Assembly: GCF_007858365.1 (NCBI RefSeq)
Contig: NZ_VFIO01000001.1
Span: 1,302,001 to 1,366,000, forward strand
DNA from: Pseudomonas saxonica
GTDB taxonomy: Bacteria; Pseudomonadota; Gammaproteobacteria; Pseudomonadales; Pseudomonadaceae
Reading direction: 5' to 3'
DNA length: 64,000 nucleotides
Below are positions 9,010 to 18,218 of the stretch, piece after piece. Both the position numbers and the translations under genes were made by a program. The notes beneath the pieces were generated by a model. That model was not told the DNA's origin and made no database searches. It saw only the letters and a program-made list of their open reading frames with translations. Position 1 is the first letter of the stretch; each line of letters opens with the position of its first letter.

Positions 9010-9978
9010 ATGTCTGCGCCAATCCCCGTTACCATCCTCAGCGGTTTTTTGGGAGCTGGTAAAACCACCCTGCTGCGTCATTTGCTCAAGGCCGAACACG
9101 GGCTGAAAATCGCCGTGATCGAAAATGAATTCAGCGACGCAGGCATCGACACCCAATTGCTGGGCGACGAGCCTGTGCAAGTCATGACCCTGTCCAATGG
9201 CTGTGTGTGCTGCACCATTTACACCGACCTGACCAAAGCCCTGTACTTGCTCCTTGAGCGACTGGACAGTGGCGAGATCGCCTTTGATCGACTGGTCATT
9301 GAGTGCACCGGGCTGGCCGATCCGGCCCCTGTTGCACAAACCTTCTTTATTGATGAAGAGCTGCGCGAACGTTACCTGCTGGACGGCATTATTACCTTGG
9401 TGGACGCGGCCCATGCCGATGTCCATCTGGCGCAAACCATCGCCCAGGCGCAGATAGGCTTTGCAGACCGGTTACTGGTGAGCAAGCGCGACCTGGTGGA
9501 TGACGCCACCTATGAAGCGCTGTGCGAGCGCCTGACGCGGATTAATCGCCGGGCACCGATTCGTGTGGTTGATCATGGTTGTATTGATCTGGCTGAACTG
9601 CTGGATGTGCGCGGGTTTAACCTAAACGCAGATGTGGGCGGCGGGCTGAACTTGCGCCCGGTGCAGCCGATGAAAACGGCAGATCGCATTTCAAGTTTGG
9701 TACTGCGTACAGAGACGCCCCTGGACATCGACAGCCTTAGCGCGTTTATGAACGAGCTGCTGGAGGAGCATGGGCCGCAATTGTTGCGTTACAAGGGCGT
9801 GCTGAACATTGCTGGTGAGGATCGGCGCTTGGTATTTCAGGGCGTGCTCAAGCTTTACGGCTTTGACTGGGACACCGAATGGGCCGAGGGTGAGCCGCGT
9901 GAGAGCGTGATGGTATTTATTGCTGATGACTTGCCAGAGGCCAAGATCCGCGAGGGGTTTGCACGGCTGGAGGGCTGA
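9010..9978 (+). CDS. yjiA: COG0523 GTPase YjiA (CobW family)
   Basis: Metal-linked P-loop GTPase of 322 residues. Walker A is GFLGAGKTT (about 12-20), the metal-binding CxCC is in NGCVCC near 63-68, then ECTGLADP near 100 and the base-specificity motif SKRD near 158. A CobW C-terminal domain follows from about 230. ATG 9010 is preceded by GGGAGAC. Members of this family act as zinc or other metal chaperones; the neighbours suggest a link with the CstA-type transporter, as in E. coli. The mechanism of that link is unknown. Confidence 0.92.
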   Translation: MSAPIPVTILSGFLGAGKTTLLRHLLKAEHGLKIAVIENEFSDAGIDTQLLGDEPVQVMTLSNGCVCCTIYTDLTKALYLLLERLDSGEIAFDRLVIECTGLADPAPVAQTFFIDEELRERYLLDGIITLVDAAHADVHLAQTIAQAQIGFADRLLVSKRDLVDDATYEALCERLTRINRRAPIRVVDHGCIDLAELLDVRGFNLNADVGGGLNLRPVQPMKTADRISSLVLRTETPLDIDSLSAFMNELLEEHGPQLLRYKGVLNIAGEDRRLVFQGVLKLYGFDWDTEWAEGEPRESVMVFIADDLPEAKIREGFARLEG

Positions 9979-9989
9979 GTCGCGGCCTG

Positions 9990-10163
9990 CCCTCACCCCA
10001 ACCCTCTCCCCAAGGGAGAGGGGGCTGATGTGAGTTGTTGCGCAAATCAGGTTTGGGCTTGAGTCCCTTCTCCCTCAGGGAGAGGGAGCTGAAGTGTGGA
10101 GTTGCGCAACACCGCTTGTGCTTTTAGTCCCCTCTCCCTCTGGGAGAGGGCTAGGGTGAGGGG
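9990..10163. repeat. family A REP-like cluster downstream of yjiA
   Basis: Opens with CCCTCACCCCAACCCTCTCCC 11 bp after the yjiA stop and closes with GGGCTAGGGTGAGGGG. It has three palindromic cores, with spacers carrying TTGCGCAA and CTT.AGTCCC. It fills the gap between yjiA and the end of the convergent cio operon. Confidence 0.85.
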
Positions 10164-10182
10164 CTCTTGACTGAAATAGAGG

Positions 10183-10350
10183 TCAGTGGCTCTTCATGCC
10201 CGCCGCGGTCATGAAGAGCCGGATCAGCATGGCAAATACAAACAGACTCGCCACACTGGCCGTCCAGATCAGTACCAACCAGCCAATGCGTTGCCACAGT
10301 GGCTTTTTCTCGGCCTCTTGCACCTCGTTCAGATAATCCTTGCCAGCCAT
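10183..10350 (-). CDS. DUF2474-type small membrane protein of the cio operon
   Basis: A 55-residue protein: a charged N-terminus (about 1-20), a conserved PLWQRIGW motif, one transmembrane helix (about 25-47) and a short tail. ATG 10350 has AGGAGG seven bases upstream; the ATG six bases earlier would be too close to that site. It resembles DUF2474 proteins found after cyanide-insensitive oxidase genes and may play the part CydX plays in cytochrome bd, steadying the two main subunits. That role is inferred from place and size. Confidence 0.8.
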   Translation of the reverse strand: MAGKDYLNEVQEAEKKPLWQRIGWLVLIWTASVASLFVFAMLIRLFMTAAGMKSH

Positions 10351-10407
10351 GTTCATGCCTCCTATTGGGCAAAGGCTGCGGCCCTCAGGCCGCAGCGGCA
10401 TTGACGT

Positions 10408-11415
10408 CTAGTGGTAACCGTCTTCGTGAGTCACTTTGCCCCGGAACACGTAGTAGCTCCAGAAGGTGTAACCCAGGATGAATGGAATGATGAACAAGGT
10501 GCCCACCAGCATAAAGCCCTGACTCTGCGGTGGTGCAGCTGCATCCCAGATCGAGATCGACGGCGGAATGATGTGTGGCCACAGGCTGATGCCCAAACCG
10601 CTGTAACCCAGAAAGACCAATACCAGCGTCAGCACGAACGGTGTGTAGTGAGCATTGCGGGCAATCGCCTTGATCAGTCCGTAAAAGGTGACCAATACCA
10701 AAATCGGCACCGGCAGGAACCAGAACAGGTTAGGCAAGGTGAACCAGCGGGCAGCAATGTCCGTATGGGTCAGCGGTGTCCACAGGCTGACAACCCCCAT
10801 GATCACCAACAACGCCAGCGCCAGAGGTTTGCCCAACTTGTGCATGCTTGCTTGCAGCGGCCCTTCGGTCTTCATGATCAACCAGGTGCAACCGAGCAAG
10901 GCATACGCCACGATCAGCGCAAGCCCGCAGAACACGGAGAACGGCGTTAACCAGTCCAGCCCGCCGCCCGCATACTGGCGATTGACTACCGGAATACCAT
11001 CAATGAAGGCCCCCAGTGCCACGCCCTGAAAGAACGTGGCAACCAGCGAACCGCCAATGAATGACATGTCCCAGATATGACGTTTCTCGGGGCGCGCCTT
11101 AAAGCGGAACTCAAAGGCCACACCGCGAAAGATCAAACCCATCAGCATCAAAATCAACGGCAAGTACAACGCCGACAAGATGACCGAATAGGCCAGCGGG
11201 AAGGCGCCAAACAGCGCGGCGCCGCCCAGAACCAACCAGGTTTCGTTGCCGTCCCAGACAGGCGCAACGGTGTTCATCATCACGTCACGGTCTTTCTCGC
11301 CCTTGATAAAAGGAAAGAGGATGCCGATCCCGAGATCGAAACCATCCATGACCACATACATCATGACGCCGAAGATGATGATGATTGCCCAGATAAGTGG
11401 CAGATCAATTCCCAT
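10408..11415 (-). CDS. cioB: cyanide-insensitive quinol oxidase subunit II
   Basis: Integral membrane subunit of 335 residues (CydB family) with about eight transmembrane helices. The typical N-terminus DLPLIWAIIIIFGVMMYVVMDG and the early WDGNETWLVLGG motif (about 50-62) are present. It partners CioA in the bd-type oxidase that reduces oxygen with electrons from ubiquinol. AAGGGG precedes the ATG; it starts 3 bp after the cioA stop, so the two are one operon. Confidence 0.96.
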   Translation of the reverse strand: MGIDLPLIWAIIIIFGVMMYVVMDGFDLGIGILFPFIKGEKDRDVMMNTVAPVWDGNETWLVLGGAALFGAFPLAYSVILSALYLPLILMLMGLIFRGVAFEFRFKARPEKRHIWDMSFIGGSLVATFFQGVALGAFIDGIPVVNRQYAGGGLDWLTPFSVFCGLALIVAYALLGCTWLIMKTEGPLQASMHKLGKPLALALLVIMGVVSLWTPLTHTDIAARWFTLPNLFWFLPVPILVLVTFYGLIKAIARNAHYTPFVLTLVLVFLGYSGLGISLWPHIIPPSISIWDAAAPPQSQGFMLVGTLFIIPFILGYTFWSYYVFRGKVTHEDGYH

Positions 11416-11418
11416 GAC

Positions 11419-12858
11419 TCAATTCCCCTTAGGCAGGCTGTCGCTATGGCCTTCTTCTGTACCCTCATGGGCAGCAGAAAGAGGACGTGCAGGCGTGCGC
11501 GGCTGACCTGGCCCACCTTCGTTATGTTCGTCACCTTCATGGGTAACAGGGCCTTTGCGCACCAGACGCATCATGTACCCCAGACCCACACCGAACAGCG
11601 AGAAATACACCAGCACAAACAGGATCAGAGTGACGCTCATCTGCGTAACGCTATGGTTGGACGAGGCATCTGCGGTACGCATCAGCCCGTACACCACCCA
11701 CGGCTGACGGCCGATTTCAGTGGTGAACCAGCCTGCCAGAATGGCGATCAGGCCCGAAGGTCCCATCCACAGCACCAACCGCAAGAAGTGACGGTTGTCG
11801 TACAGCGTGCCGCGTTTACGCAACCACAGGCTCCACAGGCCGATAAAGATCATCAACATGCCCAAGGCAACCATGATGCGGAAGCTGAAGAACACGATGG
11901 TCGAGTTCGGACGGTCCGCAGCCGGGAAGTCTTTCATGGCCGGGATTTGTTCATCCAGACTGTGGGTCAGGATCAGACTGCCCAAATAAGGCACTTCGAT
12001 CTTGTAGTCAGTGGTTTCGGTTTTCATGTTCGGGATGCCGAACAGGATCAGCGGGCTAGGCTCTCCGGGTTTGTTTTCCCAGTGACCTTCGATGGCGGCA
12101 ATTTTCACCGGCTGATATTTCAAAGTGTTCAAACCGTGAGCATCACCGATGAAGGCTTGCACAGGGGCAACCACCAGGGCCATCCACATGGCCATCGAAA
12201 ACATGCGGCGAATCGCTGGGGTATTACGCCCGCGCAACAAGTGCCAGGCCCCCGACGCACCCACAAAGAAGGCAGTCGCTACAAAGGCTGCTGTTGCCAT
12301 GTGCGCCAGGCGGTACGGGAAGGAAGGGTTGAACACCACCGCCAGCCAGTCCACCGGAATCACTCGACCATCGATAATTTCGAAGCCCTGAGGGGTCTGC
12401 ATCCAGCTGTTGGACGCCAGAATCCAGAAGGTCGAGATCAGCGTGCCGACAGCGACCATGATGGTCGAGAAGAAGTGCATGCCACGACCAACCCGGTTCC
12501 AGCCAAACAGCATAACGCCCAGAAAACCGGCTTCAAGGAAGAATGCGGTGAGTACTTCGTAGGTCAACAAAGGCCCGGTTACAGCACCCGCAAAGTCAGA
12601 GAAGCGTGACCAGTTCGTGCCGAACTGATACGCCATGACCAAGCCGGACACCACGCCCATCCCAAAGTTGACTGCAAAAATCTTCGACCAAAAGTGGTAC
12701 AGATCACGGTAGGTATCGTCACGGGTTTTCAGCCACATGCCTTCGAGCACCATGAGATAACTGGCGAGACCGATGGTAATGGCGGGAAAAATAATGTGAA
12801 ACGACACGGTAAACGCGAACTGAATTCGGGCGAGATCGAGAGCCTCCAAACCGAACAT
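11419..12858 (-). CDS. cioA: cyanide-insensitive quinol oxidase subunit I (bd-type)
   Basis: Haem-bearing subunit of 479 residues. The N-terminal haem ligand His is in SFHIIFPAITIG (about 20-31), a second His in AHMATAAF (about 185), and GRQPWVVYGLMRT near 395 is the family signature around the axial Met region. It is shorter than E. coli CydA (about 520 residues) because the quinol loop is short, which marks the cyanide-insensitive CIO type. RBS AGAGGAAG. It gives respiration that resists cyanide and other haem-copper oxidase poisons. A perfect ANR-type box lies 162 bp upstream. Confidence 0.95.
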   Translation of the reverse strand: MFGLEALDLARIQFAFTVSFHIIFPAITIGLASYLMVLEGMWLKTRDDTYRDLYHFWSKIFAVNFGMGVVSGLVMAYQFGTNWSRFSDFAGAVTGPLLTYEVLTAFFLEAGFLGVMLFGWNRVGRGMHFFSTIMVAVGTLISTFWILASNSWMQTPQGFEIIDGRVIPVDWLAVVFNPSFPYRLAHMATAAFVATAFFVGASGAWHLLRGRNTPAIRRMFSMAMWMALVVAPVQAFIGDAHGLNTLKYQPVKIAAIEGHWENKPGEPSPLILFGIPNMKTETTDYKIEVPYLGSLILTHSLDEQIPAMKDFPAADRPNSTIVFFSFRIMVALGMLMIFIGLWSLWLRKRGTLYDNRHFLRLVLWMGPSGLIAILAGWFTTEIGRQPWVVYGLMRTADASSNHSVTQMSVTLILFVLVYFSLFGVGLGYMMRLVRKGPVTHEGDEHNEGGPGQPRTPARPLSAAHEGTEEGHSDSLPKGN

Positions 12859-13019
12859 ATGTCTTCCTCTATCAGGTATCAGGTCGTTCAGAACTCCGGC
12901 AGGACACCGGAATCCAACTGCCCAGCGGGCGATGGTTTTGGCGAATCAGGCTTCGCTCTCATAAACCAATACTCAAAGGGATCTGGCCGTCTGGCCACTC
13001 CAGTAAGCCTTTAAACGCT

Positions 13020-13033
13020 TTGATCTGGATCAA
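13020..13033. promoter_or_regulatory. ANR/FNR box upstream of cioA
   Basis: TTGATCTGGATCAA matches the FNR-class consensus TTGAT-N4-ATCAA at every fixed position. It lies in the 397-bp gap between cioA (162 bp away, minus strand) and the divergent MFS gene (223 bp away). In P. aeruginosa ANR represses cioAB when oxygen is low, so this site most likely serves cioAB. The rest of 12859-13255 shows no gene I can support. Confidence 0.75.
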
Positions 13034-13217
13034 GCATTGAAGCAAGAGTAGTCCAATATCGGCATGACGCTAATGTGGTTTGTTGTCGCGTGACAGGTTG
13101 CCCCAGGCCTTGAAATAGACCGTTGCCGGAACTGTAAGAGCGCCAAAAGGACGCACTTTTTCATCGCCCTGACGACCCGTTTATACACGCGGCCAACCAA
13201 GTCATTGTTTGTTACAT

Positions 13218-13236
13218 AAAAATGATAATCTTGGCA
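13218..13236. promoter_or_regulatory. possible Fur box before the EntS-like MFS gene
   Basis: The stretch centred on AATGATAATC matches the left and central part of the 19-bp Fur consensus (about 13 of 19 bases); the right part is poor. It lies 20 bp before the MFS start, where a repressor would block transcription. Confidence 0.25.
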
Positions 13237-13255
13237 TACCCCGCCCCTTGCCACG

Positions 13256-14491
13256 ATGTCATCAATGACCAGCCAGCCTCTTTTGCTCCGTCACCACCGG
13301 CCGTTTGTGGCCTTTTGGTTTGCCCGTATCTTCACCGCCAGCGCCTTTCAAATGCTGACCGTGGCCATTGGCTGGAACCTCTATCAACTGACTGGCAGTG
13401 TGATGGACCTTGGCTGGGTCGGTTTGATCGAATTCGCGCCACGCCTTCTCTTTATGCTGCACACCGGGCATGTGGCCGATCGCTATGACCGGCGCAAAGT
13501 GGCGGCCCTGTGTCAGTCCTTGCAAGCCATGATCGCGTTGACCTTGGCGATCAGCAGTGCAACTGACCACATCACCCGTGAAATGATCTTTGCGCTGGCC
13601 TTTGCACTGGGCGCGGCCCGCTCTTTCGAGATGCCCGCAACCCAGGCATTACTGCCCTCGATCGTACCGGCCGAACTGTTCCCGCGTGCCGTCGCGGCGG
13701 CGCAGGCCGCACAACAGTCGGCCACTATTGTTGCGCCCGCGGTGGGCGGGTTGCTGTATGCGTTTGGCAGCGTGTGGGTGTATGGCCCCAGCGTGGCGCT
13801 GTACCTGATTGCGGCCCTGCTGATGAGCACCCTGCCCGCCCGCCAGTTACCGCTCACTAAAGCCAAGGCCACGCTGGACTCGCTGTTGGCGGGCATTCGC
13901 TTTATTCGCAGCCGTCCGGACGTACTTGGCGCGATCTCTCTTGATTTGTTTGCGGTGCTGCTGGGCGGCGCGACGGCATTGTTGCCGGTATTTGCCAAAG
14001 ACATCCTGCTCACCGGCCCTTGGGGGCTGGGCATGTTGCGCTCGGCTCCGGCAGTCGGCGCTTTGCTGATGTCCTTATGGCTGGCCCGCTTCCCGGTGTA
14101 CCGCAAGGTGGGGCGCGTCATGTTTACCGCCGTGGGCATATTCGGAGTCGCCACCATCGCCTTCGGGCTGTCGACGTCGTTCTGGTTTTCACTGGCCGTA
14201 TTGGTGGTACTGGGCGCCGCAGACATGATCAGCATGGTGATCCGCGCTTCTTTTGTGCAGCTCGAAACCCCGGATGAAATGCGCGGCCGCGTCAGCGCCG
14301 TCAACGGGGTATTTATCGGTGCGTCCAATCAACTGGGCGAGTTTGAATCCGGTGTGACGGCGCATTGGCTGGGCACTGTGCCCGCTGTGGTGCTGGGTGG
14401 GGTCGGCACGCTGGTGGTCACGGGGCTGTGGATAAAACTGTTCCCTGGGCTGGCCAACCGCGACCGGATGGTGGAACCCGCTAAAAAGTAG
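13256..14491 (+). CDS. MFS transporter, EntS-like (MFS_3 family)
   Basis: Major facilitator protein of 411 residues with about 12 hydrophobic helices and the loop motif GHVADRYDRRKV (about 75-86) between TM2 and TM3. The N-terminus PFVAFWFARIFTASAFQML is typical of the EntS/MFS_3 group, which exports siderophores and other small molecules. The substrate is unknown. A second ATG nine bases in (13265) is also possible. The possible Fur box upstream would fit a siderophore-linked role, but no siderophore gene is nearby. Confidence 0.85.
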   Translation: MSSMTSQPLLLRHHRPFVAFWFARIFTASAFQMLTVAIGWNLYQLTGSVMDLGWVGLIEFAPRLLFMLHTGHVADRYDRRKVAALCQSLQAMIALTLAISSATDHITREMIFALAFALGAARSFEMPATQALLPSIVPAELFPRAVAAAQAAQQSATIVAPAVGGLLYAFGSVWVYGPSVALYLIAALLMSTLPARQLPLTKAKATLDSLLAGIRFIRSRPDVLGAISLDLFAVLLGGATALLPVFAKDILLTGPWGLGMLRSAPAVGALLMSLWLARFPVYRKVGRVMFTAVGIFGVATIAFGLSTSFWFSLAVLVVLGAADMISMVIRASFVQLETPDEMRGRVSAVNGVFIGASNQLGEFESGVTAHWLGTVPAVVLGGVGTLVVTGLWIKLFPGLANRDRMVEPAKK

Positions 14492-14500
14492 CCCCCTCTC

Positions 14501-14600
14501 GTAGCAGCTGCCGAAGGCTGCGTCCGATTGCGAAGCGATCGCACACGTTGTTGACTTTACGACGACTGCGTCGCCGATCGCAGCCTTCGGCAGCGGCTAC
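14501..14600. repeat. family B REP pair between MFS and DJ-1 genes
   Basis: Two head-to-head copies: GTAGCAGCTGCCGAAGGCTG at the left and its inverse CAGCCTTCGGCAGCGGCTAC at the right, enclosing a 60-bp middle. It fills the gap between the convergent genes. The right end contains the TAG stop codon of the DJ-1 gene. Confidence 0.85.
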
Positions 14601-15139
14601 AGGTTTGCTAGGGCATTACGGCGGGCCTTGCCGCACAGCAGCTCCACCAGCGTCAGGGCAAAGGCCAGTGCCGCCGTCGAGCCTTGCGCCGTGATGCAGT
14701 TGCCATCGACTACCACGGGTTGATCAACGTAGTTGCACCCCGAAAGTTGATCGCTCACCGATTCAATGCAGGTCATGCGCCGTCCTTTAAGCACCCCGTA
14801 TGCCTGCAACACCAACACGGGGGCCTGCGCAATGGCGGCATAAAAGCGACCTGCCCGTGCGTGTTCCTTAACCATTTGCATCACGGGCTGATGCGCCGCC
14901 AAATGCTCACACCCCACCACGCCACCCGGCAATACGATCAAGTCAAACGGCTGCGCCAGCAGGTCGACCAGCATGCCGTCGGCCGTCAGTCGGGTGCCTC
15001 GGGCGCAGGTCAACATGCGCCGCCCTTCGATACTGGCGACCACCACTTCGATTTCTGCCCGACGCAGCACATCGATCAGGGTCACGGTTTGCAGGTCATC
15101 AACACCTTCGGCTACAGGTATCAGGGCTCTATAGGTCAT
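14597..15139 (-). CDS. DJ-1/YajL-family protein lacking the catalytic Cys and Glu
   Basis: Cytoplasmic protein of 180 residues with the DJ-1/PfpI fold (ALIPVAEGVDDLQTVTLIDVL at the start, LIVLPGG near 70). In DJ-1 and YajL the nucleophile Cys lies in an ICAAP or ICAGP turn; here that turn reads IAQAP, so Cys is Ala. The partner Glu (DJ-1 E18, in ETV or EAV) is Gln (LQTV). Both changes are clear in the codons (GCG CAG and CAA). Glyoxalase or deglycase activity and Cys-oxidation sensing are thus unlikely, although the rest of the fold is kept. I start at ATG 15139 with GAGAAC upstream; a GTG 12 bases earlier is possible. Confidence 0.85.
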   Translation of the reverse strand: MTYRALIPVAEGVDDLQTVTLIDVLRRAEIEVVVASIEGRRMLTCARGTRLTADGMLVDLLAQPFDLIVLPGGVVGCEHLAAHQPVMQMVKEHARAGRFYAAIAQAPVLVLQAYGVLKGRRMTCIESVSDQLSGCNYVDQPVVVDGNCITAQGSTAALAFALTLVELLCGKARRNALANL

Positions 15140-15179
15140 AAGCGTTCTCACACAGAGGTTCTGTGAGCTTAGGCCAGCT

Positions 15180-15617
15180 TCACTTTATAAACAGCCGCGC
15201 ACCCAACCGAGTGTGCGGCGGCACCAGTGAGGTGTTACTGAACTCAAACCAACCTTCGTTTTTGTTACCCAGATCGAAGGTATACAGGTAACCCGTGGTG
15301 GTTCCACCCCGCTGACAGTCATCCAGCCCAGTGCCCCGGTTGCAAACAGGGGCACGAACACCGTCGATTTTCTGGCCATTGAGCGTCACATTCGGCTGGC
15401 CGCCATAGCCCCGTTCAAGCACATACACCTTGATATTCGGGCCATTGTGATCGCATCGGGTTTGCTCCCGAGCGTCGGAAACATCCTCTACGGCGCAGGT
15501 TCGCGACACCACCTTGAGAATTTCAACAGCACTCAACGGCATGGCCGGCGCAGCGTGCAACATGCCACTGGCCAGCAGCCCGAAAAAGACAATAAAACCT
15601 GTGAACGTACGCTTCAT
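15180..15617 (-). CDS. secreted cysteine-containing hypothetical protein
   Basis: Protein of 145 residues with a clear signal peptide (about 1-22, LHA|APA). The mature part has four Cys, probably two disulfides, and a predicted beta-rich domain ending SLVPPHTRLGARLFIK. It recalls the DUF4879/YolA group of small exported proteins, but I am not sure of that link. ATG 15617 follows GGGGGGA. It lies 40 bp upstream of the DJ-1 gene on the same strand. Function unknown. Confidence 0.75.
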   Translation of the reverse strand: MKRTFTGFIVFFGLLASGMLHAAPAMPLSAVEILKVVSRTCAVEDVSDAREQTRCDHNGPNIKVYVLERGYGGQPNVTLNGQKIDGVRAPVCNRGTGLDDCQRGGTTTGYLYTFDLGNKNEGWFEFSNTSLVPPHTRLGARLFIK

Positions 15618-15827
15618 AAATCCCCCCAAAACTTGGCACGCAGTATGCCTGTGCCCTCCTCGTTACAAAACATCGCCCGCTGGGGTAACCAAGGCAGCCA
15701 GACGCCCACGCTGCTGGTATGATGCGCGGCTTTTTCCGAGCGACAGATAATCTTCAGATCCAAGAGGTCTGTGCTTTGCTGTTGAAAACGATTTAATTAC
15801 GGCGCATTGGGCGCCACGGGGACTGGC

Positions 15828-17123
15828 ATGCTGGAAAGGCTGTTTCAACTCAAGGCACACAATACCAACGTGCGCACCGAGATACTTGCGGGTATCACCA
15901 CGTTTCTGGCGATGGCCTACATCCTGTTTGTGAACCCGAGCATTTTGGGTGATACAGGCATGGATAAAGGCGCGGTCTTTGTGGCCACCTGTCTGGCGGC
16001 CGCGATTGGCTCCGCTGTCATGGGCCTGATCGCCAACTACCCGATTGCCCTGGCGCCGGGTATGGGTCTGAATGCCTTTTTCACCTACACCGTAGTGCTG
16101 CACATGGGCCACACCTGGCAAGTGGCGCTGGGTGCGGTGTTTATTTCGGCGGTGCTGTTCTTCCTGTTGTCGATCTTCCGTATCCGCGAATGGATCATCA
16201 ACAGCATCCCGCTGCCTTTGCGTTCAGCGATTGCAGCCGGCATTGGCCTGTTCCTGGCGCTGATTGCCATGAAAAACGCCGGCATTGTGATCTCCAACAA
16301 AGACACCTTGCTGAGCATGGGTGATCTGACCCAGCCTAAAGTCGTCCTCGCGTCCCTCGGCTTTGCCCTGATCATCGCCCTTGAAGCCCTGAAAATGCGC
16401 GGCGCCGTGCTGATCGGCATTTTGGCCGTGACCTTTGTTTCGATTCTGATGGGCGTGACCGAGTTTGGTGGCGTGGTGTCGATGCCGCCGTCTCTGGCGC
16501 CGACCTTCCTGCAACTGGACATTAAAGGTGCGCTGGACATTGGCTTGATCAGCGTGATCTTCGCCTTCCTGTTCGTTGACCTGTTCGACAACTCGGGCAC
16601 CCTGATTGGTGTTGCCAAGCGCGCAGGCCTGATGGGCAAAGACGGCCACATGCCAAAAATGGGCCGTGCCCTGATCGCTGACAGCACCGCGGCCATGGCC
16701 GGTTCGCTGCTGGGCACCTCGACCACCACCAGCTACATCGAGTCGGCAGCAGGCGTGAGCGCCGGTGGCCGTACCGGTCTGACCGCTATCGTGGTTGGCA
16801 TCATGTTCTTGCTGGCCTTGTTCTTCTCGCCACTGGCTGCCAGCGTTCCTGCCTTTGCTACTGCCCCGGCGTTGATGTTTGTGGCCGTGCTGATGATGAG
16901 TGGCCTGGCTGAAATCGACTGGGAAGACATCACCGTTGCCGCGCCGGTGGTCATCACCGCACTGGCCATGCCGTTCACCTACTCCATCGCCAGCGGCATC
17001 GCCTTCGGCTTTATTTCCTGGACGGTGATCAAGTTGCTGTCGGGGCGCGCCCGCGAGCTGAACGCGCCGTTGATCATTCTGTCGATTCTGTTTGTGGTCA
17101 AGCTAGGTTGGTTCCCCGCATGA
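15828..17123 (+). CDS. NCS2/AzgA-family purine permease
   Basis: Proton-coupled nucleobase transporter of 431 residues with 12-14 hydrophobic segments. The N-terminus [21 protein letters not shown] and motif [11 protein letters not shown] near 80 are typical of the AzgA/PbuG group, which imports hypoxanthine, guanine and adenine. [20 protein letters not shown] near 248-268 is also typical. ATG 15828 follows GGGGAC. Its stop overlaps the trmA start (ATGA), so the two are translationally coupled. Confidence 0.92.
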   Translation: MLERLFQLKAHNTNVRTEILAGITTFLAMAYILFVNPSILGDTGMDKGAVFVATCLAAAIGSAVMGLIANYPIALAPGMGLNAFFTYTVVLHMGHTWQVALGAVFISAVLFFLLSIFRIREWIINSIPLPLRSAIAAGIGLFLALIAMKNAGIVISNKDTLLSMGDLTQPKVVLASLGFALIIALEALKMRGAVLIGILAVTFVSILMGVTEFGGVVSMPPSLAPTFLQLDIKGALDIGLISVIFAFLFVDLFDNSGTLIGVAKRAGLMGKDGHMPKMGRALIADSTAAMAGSLLGTSTTTSYIESAAGVSAGGRTGLTAIVVGIMFLLALFFSPLAASVPAFATAPALMFVAVLMMSGLAEIDWEDITVAAPVVITALAMPFTYSIASGIAFGFISWTVIKLLSGRARELNAPLIILSILFVVKLGWFPA

Positions 17124-18208
17124 GTGCTTTGCCGTTTGATGCTGCTACCTACGCCGTTGAGCTAGAGGCCAAGGCCAATCGTCTGCGCGAGTTGTTGGCG
17201 CCCTTTGATGCCCCCGAGCCTTTGGTGTTCGACTCGCCCCTCAAGCACTTTCGCCTGCGCGCCGAATTCCGTCTGTGGCGCGAAGGCGGCGAGCGTCACT
17301 ATGCGATGTTCGCCCAGGACGACAAACGTACGCCGATCCTGATCGAAGACTTCCCGATTGCCAGCCTGCGCATCAATCAATTGATGCCGCAGCTCAAAGC
17401 CGCTTGGCAAGCCAGCGCGGCCCTGAGCCACAAGCTGTTTCAGGTGGAGTTTCAGACCACGCTGGCCGGCGATGCGATGGTCACTCTGTGCTATCACCGC
17501 CCGCTGGACGAGCACTGGCACACGGCTGCCGAACAGTTGGCCAAAGACCTGGACATCAGCGTGATTGGTCGCTCCAAAGGCAAGCGCACGGTGATTGGTC
17601 GCGATTACGTGGTCGAGAAGCTGGACGTGGCGGGTCGCACCTTCACTTATCAGCAGCCTGAAGGCGCGTTTACCCAGCCCAACGGCACGGTCAACCAGAA
17701 GATGCTCAATTGGGCGTATGAAGCACTGGGCGAACGTTCGGATGATTTGCTGGAGCTGTATTGCGGCAATGGCAACTTCACCCTGCCGCTGGCGACCCGG
17801 GTGCGCAACGTGCTGGCGACTGAAATCAGCAAGACCTCAGTGAATGCCGCGCTCAATAACCTGCGCGATAACGCTGTGGATAACGTCACACTGGTTCGGT
17901 TGTCGGCAGAGGAATTGACCGAAGCGTTGAATGACGTGCGTCCGTTCCGTCGCTTGCAGGGGGTAGACCTGAAGGGCTACGAATTTGGCAGCGTGTTCGT
18001 TGACCCGCCGCGTGCGGGCATGGACCCGGACACCTGCGAGTTGACCCGTCGTTTTGACAACATTCTGTATATCTCGTGCAATCCGCTGACATTGGCCGAG
18101 AACATTGCCCAACTGCACGATACGCATCGTATCGAGCGTTGCGCCGTGTTTGATCAGTTCCCGTGGACTCACCACATGGAGTCGGGTGTGTTGCTGGTTC
18201 GTCGGTAA
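17120..18208 (+). CDS. trmA: tRNA (uracil-5-)-methyltransferase
   Basis: SAM-dependent enzyme of 362 residues that makes ribothymidine at position 54 of tRNA (and uridine 341 of tmRNA in E. coli). SAM-binding [14 protein letters not shown] is near 214-227, DPPRAGMD near 295, the catalytic Cys in YISCNPLT near 318, and the end [12 protein letters not shown] is typical. ATG 17120 overlaps the permease stop by 4 bp; an upstream in-frame ATG at 17108 lies inside the permease gene. Confidence 0.96.
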   Translation: MSALPFDAATYAVELEAKANRLRELLAPFDAPEPLVFDSPLKHFRLRAEFRLWREGGERHYAMFAQDDKRTPILIEDFPIASLRINQLMPQLKAAWQASAALSHKLFQVEFQTTLAGDAMVTLCYHRPLDEHWHTAAEQLAKDLDISVIGRSKGKRTVIGRDYVVEKLDVAGRTFTYQQPEGAFTQPNGTVNQKMLNWAYEALGERSDDLLELYCGNGNFTLPLATRVRNVLATEISKTSVNAALNNLRDNAVDNVTLVRLSAEELTEALNDVRPFRRLQGVDLKGYEFGSVFVDPPRAGMDPDTCELTRRFDNILYISCNPLTLAENIAQLHDTHRIERCAVFDQFPWTHHMESGVLLVRR

Positions 18209-18218
18209 GGCACCGCTA

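Noticed and set aside
11077..12609. 510-codon open frame opposite cioB and cioA
   Set aside because: Spans two real convergently read genes on the other strand; His/Gln-rich translation typical of antisense to membrane protein genes.
13030..13254. 74-codon minus-strand open frame in the cio/MFS gap
   Set aside because: No ribosome site, Cys/His-rich random-looking translation, and it overlaps the ANR box region.
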